40,895 nucleotides of DNA from positions 1 through 40,895 of the forward strand of contig DASXWH010000225.1 in the NCBI GenBank assembly GCA_036503775.1. Reading direction: 5' to 3'. Every line of letters starts with the position of its first letter. Position 1 is the first letter of the stretch. Position numbers and translations under genes: made by a program. Of the stretch, positions 33,520-40,895 are shown piece after piece. The stretch comes from Ohtaekwangia sp036503775 (GTDB taxonomy: Bacteria > Bacteroidota > Bacteroidia > Cytophagales > Cyclobacteriaceae). The notes under the pieces are model-generated. The model saw only the letters and a program-made list of their open reading frames with translations. It was not told where the DNA came from and did no database searches.

Positions 33520-33714
33520 ATGATTTTTCTTGTATTTCGGATTTTGATCATTGCCGCTCTGGTGGCTGGCATATTCTTTATAATACGATGGATAATGGAG
33601 CCTTCTGATTTTGTTCGCTGTGGCCGTTGTGAAGGAAAAGGGTTCTGGTATGCGGCACGCGGAAAGGAAACATGCGACTGGTGTAAAGGTTCAGGTAAAC
33701 TGCCACGAAAATAA
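33520..33714 (+). CDS. Small membrane protein with DnaJ-type zinc-binding motif
   Basis: 64 residues from the ATG at 33520; the TTG at 33418 would overlap the divergent cyclophilin start and add 34 non-conserved residues. One membrane helix (residues 2-22, 'FLVFRILIIAALVAGIFFII') is followed by two CxxCxGxG units of the DnaJ zinc-finger kind ('CGRCEGKGFWYA' and 'CDWCKGSGKL'), enough to bind one zinc ion on the cytoplasmic side. It is eight bases upstream of the next small gene and probably in an operon with it and the APC permease. Function unknown. Confidence 0.7.
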   Translation: MIFLVFRILIIAALVAGIFFIIRWIMEPSDFVRCGRCEGKGFWYAARGKETCDWCKGSGKLPRK

Positions 33715-33722
33715 AAAAAACT

Positions 33723-33941
33723 ATGAGTCAGGCTTTCGTACGTGAAGGAGATGATCAATGGCTGTCGGATGTAGCTCCGACAGTTAACGCACTGATTATT
33801 TTTCTAACACGTGAGAATAATGGCATCCGTGTATATGAAAAGGAAAAGAAGACGGATGCCCTTGGCCGTCAGATACTCGTTATGAGCAATGGCCTCTCTT
33901 ACTTTAAAGACGATAAAAATACCTGGCAGATCCTATTGTAA
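33723..33941 (+). CDS. Small hypothetical protein
   Basis: 72 residues with no signal peptide and no recognised family. The sequence ('QWLSDVAPTVNALIIFLTRE', 'SNGLSYFKDDKNTWQILL') looks like a compact soluble domain. It is packed tightly between two genes on the same strand (gaps of eight and nine bases), which supports its being real and co-transcribed with the permease. Confidence 0.6.
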   Translation: MSQAFVREGDDQWLSDVAPTVNALIIFLTRENNGIRVYEKEKKTDALGRQILVMSNGLSYFKDDKNTWQILL

Positions 33942-33950
33942 GCTTCATCC

Positions 33951-35282
33951 ATGAATCAACCAGACGCTCAACACCATACAAATAAGTATGAATTAAAAAA
34001 AGTACTCGGTGTAGGTTTTGGAATTGCCGTGCTGGTGGGCGGTACTATAGGCGTAGGCATTTTGCGTGCTCCGGGAACCATTGCTGCTCAGCTGAACAAT
34101 TACTGGCTGATCATTTTATGCTGGACTATTGGCGGAATGTACGTGCTGTTCGGAGCAGGTTCTTTTGCTGAGATGGCTACCAGCATGCCACGGGCCGGTG
34201 GAACGTACAATTATGTAAAACGTGCATTCAATGATTATTTCGGTTTTCTGATCGGATGGTTTGATTACATTGTCAATGCTATTGCTCCTGCATATTTCTG
34301 CATTGTTATCAGCGAATACATTGTTCTGTTAAGTCCCCCGCTGGCACGGCATGAAAAACTCATAGCTATAGCGTTTTTATTATTCTTCACCTTGTTTCAC
34401 CTGGGAGGTGTTAAGAATGGAAGCCGGGCACAGCAGATCATGAGTCTGATCAAAGTGATTTTCTTTGCAATACTTATTGTGGCTTGCTTTACGGTAAAGG
34501 TAGAGCATCTGCCGGCAGCCGAAAGTTCACCGGTTGTCCAGAGCGGGATGATCCTTGCATTTCTAAGGTCGCTGCAGTTAATCATGGGCGCATATGATGG
34601 CTGGTGGACGGTATGCTTCTTTGCTGAAGAAGACAAAGACCCTTCTAAAAATATTCCCCGGTCATTGTTTGTCGGAGGGATTACGATCATGACGATCTAT
34701 ATCGTTTTGAACATGGCGATCCTCCATGTACTCCCGCCTTCAGCCCTGCAAAATTCTACTCTGGCAGCGTCTGATGCTGCACGTGTTGTGTTCGGTGATT
34801 CAGGTGCAACATTTGTCACGGTCATTGCCATTGCATCATTGGTCAGTATTCTCAATGCCTACATGATGATCCCTGCACGCATCATATTCGGACTCAGTCG
34901 CGAAGGGTTCTTTATCAGACAAGGTATGGTTGTTAATTCCGGAGGTACGCCCGTCACCGGACTTCTGATTACTTCTGCCCTTGCTGTTATTCTGATTTTA
35001 GTAGGCTCATTCGAACAATTGTTTTCCCTTGATGCGTTTCTGGCTGTGGGCATTATGGCTTCAGCATTTGCTTCGCACATTAAGTTGAGAATTTCCGAAC
35101 CGGAAATGTACAGGCCTTTTCGGGCATGGGGTTACCCGGTTGTTCCGGTAATACTGTTATTAAGCACAGTGTGTATGTTTATAGGCTTCTCGTTGAATGA
35201 TCCGGTCAGCCTGATCGCTGTAGTTATAATTCTTCTAGTATCCTGGCCGGCTTACCGTTTGCTGAATCGTAACAAGACGTAA
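33951..35282 (+). CDS. APC-family amino acid permease
   Basis: 443 residues with about 12 membrane helices. The N-terminal 'GIAVLVGGTIGVGILRAPGTIA' carries the glycine-rich G-x-x-x-G helix-1 break that binds the amino group in this superfamily, and 'MPRAGGTYNYVKRAFND' the conserved helix-2 P-x-x-GG. The later 'AYDGWWTVCFFAEEDKDPSKNIPRSL' matches the conserved loop after helix 6. It should be a proton-linked amino acid or polyamine transporter of the inner membrane; the substrate cannot be assigned. It follows two small genes with almost no spacing. Confidence 0.87.
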   Translation: MNQPDAQHHTNKYELKKVLGVGFGIAVLVGGTIGVGILRAPGTIAAQLNNYWLIILCWTIGGMYVLFGAGSFAEMATSMPRAGGTYNYVKRAFNDYFGFLIGWFDYIVNAIAPAYFCIVISEYIVLLSPPLARHEKLIAIAFLLFFTLFHLGGVKNGSRAQQIMSLIKVIFFAILIVACFTVKVEHLPAAESSPVVQSGMILAFLRSLQLIMGAYDGWWTVCFFAEEDKDPSKNIPRSLFVGGITIMTIYIVLNMAILHVLPPSALQNSTLAASDAARVVFGDSGATFVTVIAIASLVSILNAYMMIPARIIFGLSREGFFIRQGMVVNSGGTPVTGLLITSALAVILILVGSFEQLFSLDAFLAVGIMASAFASHIKLRISEPEMYRPFRAWGYPVVPVILLLSTVCMFIGFSLNDPVSLIAVVIILLVSWPAYRLLNRNKT

Positions 35283-35345
35283 CATGGAGATTAGATTACA
35301 CGCGTCTGGATATTGAAAGACACCGGAGCAAGTCGAAATTATTGC

Positions 35346-35353
35346 TACTTTTG
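35346..35353 (+). promoter_or_regulatory. Candidate -7 promoter element for the DUF2238 gene
   Basis: TACTTTTG is a perfect match to TAnnTTTG, 21 bases before the start codon at 35375. A -33 element at the usual distance is not obvious. Confidence 0.4.
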
Positions 35354-35374
35354 ATTTTAACCTGACCTGAATCT

Positions 35375-36016
35375 ATGCCCTTTACCCTGGCTATTTCTCC
35401 TACACGTGTGCCGGTACAACGCAATTACCTGCTTATCGTTTTCATTCTCGCCTTCCTGGGAATCTGGACTTCAACACTGGTAGGAACCTCCGACATCACT
35501 AACTGGATACTCGAGAACACCCTGGTGTTTCTGTTCCTCGGTTTCCTCATCTTTACATATAAAAAATATCAGTTCAGCGACCTGAGTTACCTGCTTATCT
35601 GCATTTACCTGTCTCTTCACGTTTACGGATCCAAGTATACCTACGCTGAAAACCCACTGGGGTACTGGTTACAGGATGCACTTGACTGGGAGCGTAATCA
35701 CTATGATCGCATTGTTCACTTCAGTTTTGGTTTCCTGCTGGCCTATCCGATGCGGGAATTGTTTTTAAGCTGGCTGAAATTTCCTACATGGGTATCGTGG
35801 GCATTGCCAATTGAGATCACCCTTTCCGTAAGCGGATTGTATGAGCTTATCGAGTGGGCTGTGGCCGATGTGTTCTTCCAGGCACAGGGAGCCGCTTATC
35901 TCGGAACGCAGGGTGATATCTGGGATGCACAAAAAGATATGTTTCTGGCAACACTAGGGGCTATTCTGGCCACAACTATTGTGTCATCATTGAAGAAAGT
36001 ACTTCGGATATATTAG
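35375..36016 (+). CDS. DUF2238 (YjdF-like) inner-membrane protein
   Basis: 213 residues with about six membrane helices, starting with 'YLLIVFILAFLGIWTSTLVG'. It matches the DUF2238 family (E. coli YjdF, similar length) through 'LHVYGSKYTYAENPLGYWL', 'HYDRIVHFSFGFLLAYPMREL' and 'SGLYELIEWAVADVF', with conserved His, Asp and Glu residues facing the membrane, plus 'GTQGDIWDAQKDM' near the end. Molecular function of the family is not known. It appears to have its own promoter. Confidence 0.83.
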   Translation: MPFTLAISPTRVPVQRNYLLIVFILAFLGIWTSTLVGTSDITNWILENTLVFLFLGFLIFTYKKYQFSDLSYLLICIYLSLHVYGSKYTYAENPLGYWLQDALDWERNHYDRIVHFSFGFLLAYPMRELFLSWLKFPTWVSWALPIEITLSVSGLYELIEWAVADVFFQAQGAAYLGTQGDIWDAQKDMFLATLGAILATTIVSSLKKVLRIY

Positions 36017-36198
36017 CTCACCGTTTACGATTTAATGTTTTCAGGCTTCGACCGGGTTAATATTTTTTCAATTCCCGTTCAAGAGAAGTCTTTCGTAATC
36101 AATCACTTCAGATTTAAACGACCCGATTTGATCTATATTCGATATTGACAAATTGTGCTTCGTATGTATCCCTGCTTGTTTTGTACAACAATCAGACT

Positions 36199-36654
36199 AT
36201 GTACAAGCCTCTCAGGAAATTCCGCACCGTGGAGTTTACCGGTGACACCCGGAATCATTCTATTGTTATCGGTGATTATGGTGACCTTCGTATGAAAGTT
36301 AAGGGTACGTTCGATCTCTCCGGATTGATCTACTGTCTGCGCAGCACGGTTGAGCTTACGGTAGCAGGCGATGGAAAACTTTCTTTTCGCGGAGCATGCA
36401 AGCAATTGATCTTAAAGAACATTGAAGGAAACTGTACACTGGATCTGAGCCATTTCTACAGTGAGCTGGTGTGGTGTGAATCCGCCAAAGGCAAAGCGCA
36501 GATCATTCTCGGGAATGTTAAATTTATCGAGTCCGTTGAACTGGATGATGAAGCCAGCATTCAATACACCGGGAACTCACCTGTGCTTCGTTATTCCATC
36601 CGCGGAAACTCGCGTCTCTATTGTCCATCGGCTGAACTGGTCGCCACACGATAA
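36199..36654 (+). CDS. Hypothetical protein, probably beta-rich
   Basis: 151 residues from the ATG at 36199; the in-frame TTG at 36145 adds 18 residues unlike a signal peptide. Regularly spaced short strands with G-D/G-N turns ('DYGDLRMKVKG', 'GDGKLSFRGACKQLILKNIEGN') suggest a beta-solenoid or sandwich, a little like GIN/DUF2807 adhesin heads but too divergent to assign. No signal peptide or membrane segment is visible. It lies 182 bases after the DUF2238 gene; nothing else is seen in that gap. Confidence 0.6.
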   Translation: MYKPLRKFRTVEFTGDTRNHSIVIGDYGDLRMKVKGTFDLSGLIYCLRSTVELTVAGDGKLSFRGACKQLILKNIEGNCTLDLSHFYSELVWCESAKGKAQIILGNVKFIESVELDDEASIQYTGNSPVLRYSIRGNSRLYCPSAELVATR

Positions 36655-36702
36655 ATCCAGCCTTCTCTTTTCACGCTTTGACGCGTGGATCGCTTGTTTA
36701 CA

Positions 36703-36733
36703 TTGGGCATAATAATTTAATCCGGTATCTTGG
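36703..36733 (+). promoter_or_regulatory. Candidate Bacteroidota promoter for the YdjM-like gene
   Basis: A TTG -33 core (36703-36705) is separated by 20 bases from TATCTTGG (36726-36733), close to TAnnTTTG, in the normal 19-21 spacing. Transcription would begin near 36740, eight bases before the ATG at 36748. This excludes the in-frame TTG at 36730. Confidence 0.5.
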
Positions 36734-36747
36734 ATAGTTCAAGAACG

Positions 36748-37755
36748 ATGGATTCCATTACCCATATCGCAGTTGGTGCACTGGTAGGTGAAGCCTTTGC
36801 CGGAAAATCCCTTGGCAAACGTGCCATGTTTTATGGAGCTCTGGCACAAAGCATTCCTGACCTGGATGTGATTGCTATTTTATGGTCGTCACCTGCAGAA
36901 AACTTACTTGCTCACCGGGGATTCATGCACTCTATTCTTTTTGCTGTACTGGTCACAATAGCCGGAGCATTACTGGCCGAACGATGGCATCGGGGCAGGA
37001 ACATTTCCCGGACTACCTGGATCCTGTTTTTTGGAGTTGAAGTGTTTATGCACTTGCTGCTGGATGCATTCAATGCCTATGGAGTAGGTTGGTTTGAACC
37101 CTTCAGCCATGTGCGCATTTCGTTTCATACACTCTTTGTAGCAGATCCGTTTTTTTCCTTCGTTCCTGGCATCGCGCTGCTGGTGCTGTTGTTTATGAAA
37201 TCAAAAGAGACAGGACGTAAGTGGATGATCGCGGCATTTATCTGGTGCGGCATATACCTTGGATATGCGCTCGTTAATAAAATGAATGTGAATGCGGCCG
37301 TGGAGCGCAGCTTAAGTCTGCAGCAGATACCACACCAGCGCTACCTGACCTCACCGGCACCTTTTAACAACTGGTTGTGGTATGTGGTAGTGGAGGACAA
37401 AGATGGATATCACATCGGCTACCGGTCTGTCTTTGATGGGAAGGATTGGATCGACTATACTTACTTTCCACGACTCGATTCTATACGGCAACAGGTGGAA
37501 GACCAGGAGTCGCTCAACCTGTTACTCCGGTTTTCCCAAGGGTACTATACCCTTGAAGGATCAGGCAAAACCATTGTGTTTAACGATCTGCGATTAGGGC
37601 AGATCAGCGGTTGGTATGATCCTCATGCGCAGTTTGCATTTCATTACTACCTGACCGATGTCGGGCAGAACGCAACGGTTGTTCAGCGGGGGCGATTGTC
37701 AGGCTGGAACCGCGAAACCGTTAGATCATTGATTGAGCGTATAAAAGGAAACTAA
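36748..37755 (+). CDS. YdjM/DUF457-type membrane-bound metal-dependent hydrolase
   Basis: 335 residues. The N-terminal half has about five membrane helices with the family's metal-site residues: 'MDSITHIAVGALVGE', 'QSIPDLDVI', 'LLAHRGFMHSI' and 'HLLLDAFNAYG'. YdjM-like proteins resemble zinc phospholipase C in these His/Asp motifs and are LexA-regulated in E. coli, though their substrate is unknown. The C-terminal 130 or so residues ('PAPFNNWLWYVVVEDKDGYHIGYRSVFDGK') form a soluble extension found in Bacteroidota members, probably periplasmic. Start chosen by the promoter just upstream and the conserved MDSITH. Confidence 0.8.
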   Translation: MDSITHIAVGALVGEAFAGKSLGKRAMFYGALAQSIPDLDVIAILWSSPAENLLAHRGFMHSILFAVLVTIAGALLAERWHRGRNISRTTWILFFGVEVFMHLLLDAFNAYGVGWFEPFSHVRISFHTLFVADPFFSFVPGIALLVLLFMKSKETGRKWMIAAFIWCGIYLGYALVNKMNVNAAVERSLSLQQIPHQRYLTSPAPFNNWLWYVVVEDKDGYHIGYRSVFDGKDWIDYTYFPRLDSIRQQVEDQESLNLLLRFSQGYYTLEGSGKTIVFNDLRLGQISGWYDPHAQFAFHYYLTDVGQNATVVQRGRLSGWNRETVRSLIERIKGN

Positions 37756-37854
37756 ACCTCATTCCGGCAACGGGGCACAGGAAAAATCATTCCATCTGGG
37801 TGATAACATTTTTGAGGGTTGCTGTCGTTCTTACATAAACCAACCTCTGCCAGT

Positions 37855-40323
37855 ATGATACGGAACTACCTTCTTATCGCTCTTCGCAATTTTCAGCGGC
37901 AAAAACTCTTCGCCATCCTGAACATGTTTGGTCTTGCCCTGGGGCTGGCCAGCGCCATATTCATATTTCTCTATGTGAGTGATGAGCTGCAGTATGATGT
38001 GATGCATCCCGACTTTAAAGACACGTATCGTGTAGGAAGTACCTGGAAAAATACCAGCGGTCAGGTGTTCAATAATGAAATTTCTCCGGGATACTGGATC
38101 AAGCAATTGCGTGATACCCGAACCGAAGTCAGAAAGGCGATACGCATCGATTATATCGGCTACCCAACTTCCCTCCATGACAAGGAGACAGATAAGATTA
38201 TTCTCACCGAAGAGATCAAATGGCCTGAACCCGGCTTTGACAATGTCATTGCCTTTGAATTGCTGAAAGGTAATCGCGAAAAAATGTTTGCCGACCACAA
38301 CGCTATGATCGTCAGTGAAACCGGGGCACGGAGATTATTCGGGGATGATGATCCTATCGGGAAAATCATAACGGTAAAACATAGCTGGGCTACACGTGAC
38401 CGTGAGATTGATGTAGTAGTAACCGGAGTTTACCGCGACTATCCTTCCAATTCACATTTCAAACCACATTACCTCATCAACGTGAATGCACTTCGTGCTG
38501 TTCATGATGATTTTACTACCTACCTGGAAGGCTCCCGGTTTGGCGGTGATAACAACCTGGAGTTCTTCGAGAACTATGTTACGTTGAAACCGGATGCCGA
38601 TACAACCGAGGTACTTAAGGCATTGAATGGATATGCCACGCAAATGATGCTGGGCGATTCAGCAGCGGCTGCCCAGGGATGGTCATTGTCGGCTACACTC
38701 ACACGCGTGGCTGACCTTCACTTTGATGATAAGATCCAGTGGGAGTATGGATACCAGGGCGATAAAAAATACCTTACTATCTTCAGTTCAGTAGCTGTGC
38801 TGGTGTTGGTTATTGCCTGTATCAATTATATGAATCTGGCCACGGCACGTTCGGCCCGCAGAGCGAAAGAAGTAGGCTTGCGAAAATCACTGGGCAGCAG
38901 GCGCAGGGAAATAGCGTGGCAGTTTTTCTGGGAGTCATCTTTAATGACACTTGGCTCATTGCTGCTGGCCATCGTTCTGGTGATCATTTTTCTTCAGCCG
39001 TTCAATCAACTGGCGCATAAAACGTTTACGATCGTCTCACTGCTTAACCCATACATGATCGCTATTGTAGGTGCAATAGTAGTGTTCATGGCATTTATCT
39101 CCGGAAGCTATCCGGCTATTTATCTCTCTGCGTTCAAGCCGGTTGAAGTTTTAAAAGGACAGGTGGTGCACGGTAAGGCGGCTGAACTTTTCCGGAAAGG
39201 ATTGGTAACCATTCAGTATACGGTTTCATTGGTGCTTATCATTGCCACGTTTGTGGTGATCCGGCAGATGGAGCATATGCAGGATACTAAACTTAACCAG
39301 CAGGGAAGTCAGTTGTTGTCGATACGATACGGTGGTATTGCTCCGCAGAACAAGTTTGCTGCTTTCAAGCAGGAGGTATTGAAAGACCCGGAGATCGAAC
39401 ATGTTACCATGGCCAATCATCTTCCACGTCTGGATTACTTCGGGTGGATCGGAGCACGTTTACGGTTCCCGGAATTGAAAGACCAGGAACTGGAATGGAA
39501 GCAACTGCATGTGGATTTTGATTTTCCCAAAACCTACAACCTCGAATTTATTGCCGGCCGTGACTTCGATGTGAACAGTGTGGCTGATTCAAGCTCCATG
39601 ATCCTCAATGAAGCTGCTGTGAAAGCGCTTGGCATTCCGGTTGAACAGGTGATGGGCGCATCGCTGAACCTGGTGTGGGACACCACGCGCGTATTTAAAG
39701 TGATTGGTGTGGTGAAAGATTTTCCCTATCAGTCCATGCACCATGCCATTGAACCCTTGTTACTCAATCCTTCCATTCACCCGATTGATCGCATTGCGTA
39801 TGTTAAACTTCCGGCTGGAAAATTTCAGGAGAAGATCCGCTCTGTAGAGAAAGTCTGGAGAGAAGTTTTCCCCAGCATTGGCTTTGATTACTGGTTTGTA
39901 AGTGATGAGTTCACCCGGATGTATAAGTCTGAAAACCGGGTATCCGCCATAGCCCGTAGCTTTGCTGTGCTGGCCATATTAATTACCGCGTTGGGTGTAT
40001 TCGGCCTGGCCTCGTACACAGCCGAACAAAAAACCAAGGAGGTAGGCATCCGTAAGGTGCTGGGTGCTGCTGTGCGTCAGGTGATCGTTATGTTCTTATG
40101 GCTGTTCATCAAAATATTTATTGTATCGAGTGTGATCGCCATTCCGGTGGCGTGGTTCCTGGCTGATAACTGGCTCGATGATTTTGTATACCGGAGCACG
40201 TTGAGTCCGCTGATCTTTGTTTTCAGCCTTTGCGGCCTGCTCATCATAACCCTTCTTACCGTGAGCTACGAAACCTGGAAAGCTGCCCGTACCAATCCGG
40301 TGAATGCATTGCGGAGCGAGTAG
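37855..40323 (+). CDS. FtsX/MacB-like ABC transporter permease
   Basis: 822 residues from the ATG at 37855; the TTG at 37819 only adds 'LSFLHKPTSAS'. Architecture as in the paralogue at 26525: first helix 'LFAILNMFGLALGLASAIFIFLYV', periplasmic MacB-type domain, FtsX block 'INYMNLATARSARRAKEVGLRKSLGS', second periplasmic domain and 'TAEQKTKEVGIRKVLGAAV' before the last helices. It lacks the N-terminal prefix domain and has no PadR gene, so it is controlled differently. No ATPase is nearby. Probably an exporter of lipoprotein, peptide or drug type, driven by an ATPase encoded elsewhere. Confidence 0.87.
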   Translation: MIRNYLLIALRNFQRQKLFAILNMFGLALGLASAIFIFLYVSDELQYDVMHPDFKDTYRVGSTWKNTSGQVFNNEISPGYWIKQLRDTRTEVRKAIRIDYIGYPTSLHDKETDKIILTEEIKWPEPGFDNVIAFELLKGNREKMFADHNAMIVSETGARRLFGDDDPIGKIITVKHSWATRDREIDVVVTGVYRDYPSNSHFKPHYLINVNALRAVHDDFTTYLEGSRFGGDNNLEFFENYVTLKPDADTTEVLKALNGYATQMMLGDSAAAAQGWSLSATLTRVADLHFDDKIQWEYGYQGDKKYLTIFSSVAVLVLVIACINYMNLATARSARRAKEVGLRKSLGSRRREIAWQFFWESSLMTLGSLLLAIVLVIIFLQPFNQLAHKTFTIVSLLNPYMIAIVGAIVVFMAFISGSYPAIYLSAFKPVEVLKGQVVHGKAAELFRKGLVTIQYTVSLVLIIATFVVIRQMEHMQDTKLNQQGSQLLSIRYGGIAPQNKFAAFKQEVLKDPEIEHVTMANHLPRLDYFGWIGARLRFPELKDQELEWKQLHVDFDFPKTYNLEFIAGRDFDVNSVADSSSMILNEAAVKALGIPVEQVMGASLNLVWDTTRVFKVIGVVKDFPYQSMHHAIEPLLLNPSIHPIDRIAYVKLPAGKFQEKIRSVEKVWREVFPSIGFDYWFVSDEFTRMYKSENRVSAIARSFAVLAILITALGVFGLASYTAEQKTKEVGIRKVLGAAVRQVIVMFLWLFIKIFIVSSVIAIPVAWFLADNWLDDFVYRSTLSPLIFVFSLCGLLIITLLTVSYETWKAARTNPVNALRSE

Positions 40324-40351
40324 AATGCAAAGGATTGTTTATTTTTAGGGA

Positions 40352-40405
40352 AACGTGCGAAATCCAATAGGGATATATAAGACATATGCCGTATATCCGC
40401 ACGTT
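40352..40405. repeat. Large imperfect hairpin with one-sided bulge ahead of the last ORF
   Basis: Outer arms AACGTGCG (40352-40359) and CGCACGTT (40398-40405) are perfect complements. Inside them GATATA (40372-40377) pairs with TATATC (40392-40397). Twelve unpaired bases (40360-40371) lie on one side only, and a 14-nt loop closes the structure. One-sided unpaired bases are reminiscent of single-strand recombination sites such as attC, but the terminal bases (GTTGGTGG) do not fit the GTTRRRY core. Confidence 0.6.
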
Positions 40406-40864
40406 GGTGGTAATTGTTTTTAGAAAGTTTGCGTAACCGTAATTAGATAAGTGAGAGAACCGGAACCGAGATATGAGACAAGGGAAGCGATTGATAGCTT
40501 AGCTAAAGAACTTCAATTGCACCATGACGAACGCATGCAAGACTGGTCTTATGAGATTGCCAATCCTGGCGATGTTGAAAGATACATTGAGCACTACAAG
40601 GTGACAGTGGATGAGGATAAGAAATTTGTGCTAATGCAAATTATTATCCAGGCAGTAAACGATCAGCCTGACGAGAATAGTTTTTTAAAATATTGGGATA
40701 GGATTAAAGGGGCTTTGATCGCAGACTTAGCAATTCATGAGTACACGGTTTTCTATTGGTGTCTCTTCAACGATGACGATAATGATATTTGGACTATTAC
40801 ACCAAGAATGAGAGAGATTTGGAACAGTCATCATAGTGTACGGTAAAAAACAACTACCACCAAC
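40403..40864. mobile_element. Candidate gene cassette bounded by 14-bp inverted repeats
   Basis: GTTGGTGGTAATTG (40403-40416) and CAACTACCACCAAC (40851-40864) are reverse complements at 13 of 14 positions and enclose a single ORF (40451-40846). The left copy begins at the end of the large hairpin; any matching hairpin beyond the right copy would lie outside the window. The enclosed DNA looks more AT-rich than the neighbouring permease gene. No recombinase is encoded within it, so any movement would need enzymes in trans. Confidence 0.5.
40451..40846 (+). CDS. Hypothetical acidic protein in a candidate cassette
   Basis: 131 residues starting with GTG at 40451; an upstream ATG in frame is absent. 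Mostly helical, acidic, soluble, with 'ERYIEHYKVTVDEDKKFVLMQIIIQAVND' in the middle and aromatic-rich 'HEYTVFYWCLFNDDDNDIW' towards the end. No recognised family, signal peptide or membrane segment. It is the only gene between the inverted repeats at 40403 and 40864, and its base composition looks more AT-rich than the permease gene before it. Its position in a cassette-like unit hints at an accessory or immunity-type role, but this is speculation. Confidence 0.6.
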   Translation: MREPEPRYETREAIDSLAKELQLHHDERMQDWSYEIANPGDVERYIEHYKVTVDEDKKFVLMQIIIQAVNDQPDENSFLKYWDRIKGALIADLAIHEYTVFYWCLFNDDDNDIWTITPRMREIWNSHHSVR

Positions 40865-40895
40865 AAAATGTATAATCCATGGCGCTGATAAGGAG

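Noticed and set aside
36676..36696. CACGC/GCGTG stem after the gene at 36199 as a terminator
   Set aside because: The stem is only five pairs and no T run follows.
40352..40410. Classical integron attC site
   Set aside because: The ends do not fit RYYYAAC/GTTRRRY, and no integrase gene is visible.

Overview
The window reads as a chromosomal segment of a Bacteroidota bacterium, most likely an aerobic or facultative member of the Cytophagales. This rests on gene content and signals: FtsX-type permeases without a linked ATPase, one of them behind a PadR gene; Cys-cluster/TonB-C and PorT-like barrel proteins; a CfxA/PER-like class A beta-lactamase; few Shine-Dalgarno sequences; and several matches to the Bacteroidota -7 promoter element TAnnTTTG. 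No rRNA, tRNA, CRISPR array, prophage or transposase gene was recognised.

Region 1 (1-446) is the 3' end of an FG-GAP/VCBS-type surface protein, closed by a clear terminator.

Region 2 (about 540-11776) is a nitrate-assimilation operon on the + strand. A promoter region with five TACGTA palindromes precedes an MFS nitrate transporter. Then come an AlgE-like outer-membrane channel, a nitrate ABC importer (binding protein, permease, ATPase), a 1187-residue fusion of molybdenum nitrate reductase with an NADH/FAD reductase and a [2Fe-2S] domain, and a 480-residue protein that looks like a nitrite/sulfite reductase without its cofactor cysteines, ending in rubredoxin. Together they would carry nitrate across both membranes and reduce it with NADH in one polypeptide. 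No complete nitrite reductase is present. Hairpins lie in three of the gaps, and an inverted pair of AAAGC-rich repeats lies between the last two genes.

Region 3 (11773-16796, - strand) holds a CLC chloride transporter/channel with CBS domains, a membrane GAF/Cache sensor with no output domain, and a conserved protein with an IF-2-like N-terminus.

Region 4 (17009-24164, + strand) is a three-enzyme exo-glycosidase cluster (GH2, GH95-like, GH3) behind a duplicated operator-like repeat and followed by a terminator. The enzyme mix would suit trimming of fucosylated and galactosylated side chains such as those of xyloglucan (inference).

Region 5 (24297-29146, + strand) has an EthD-domain protein, a frameshifted Cys-cluster/TonB-C protein, a RibD/DHFR-like reductase, and a PadR regulator directly abutting an FtsX/MacB-like permease, with a 56-bp palindrome upstream of padR.

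Region 6 (29185-33418, - strand) carries a possible small membrane protein, a beta-barrel protein, a class A beta-lactamase, a methyltransferase 26 bases upstream of it, a highly acidic lipoprotein and a cyclophilin.

Region 7 (33520-40323, + strand) has two small proteins, an APC permease, a DUF2238 (YjdF-like) protein, an unknown protein, a YdjM-like membrane hydrolase and a second FtsX permease. The window ends with a lone unknown ORF flanked by 14-bp inverted repeats next to a large imperfect hairpin, which looks like a mobile cassette.
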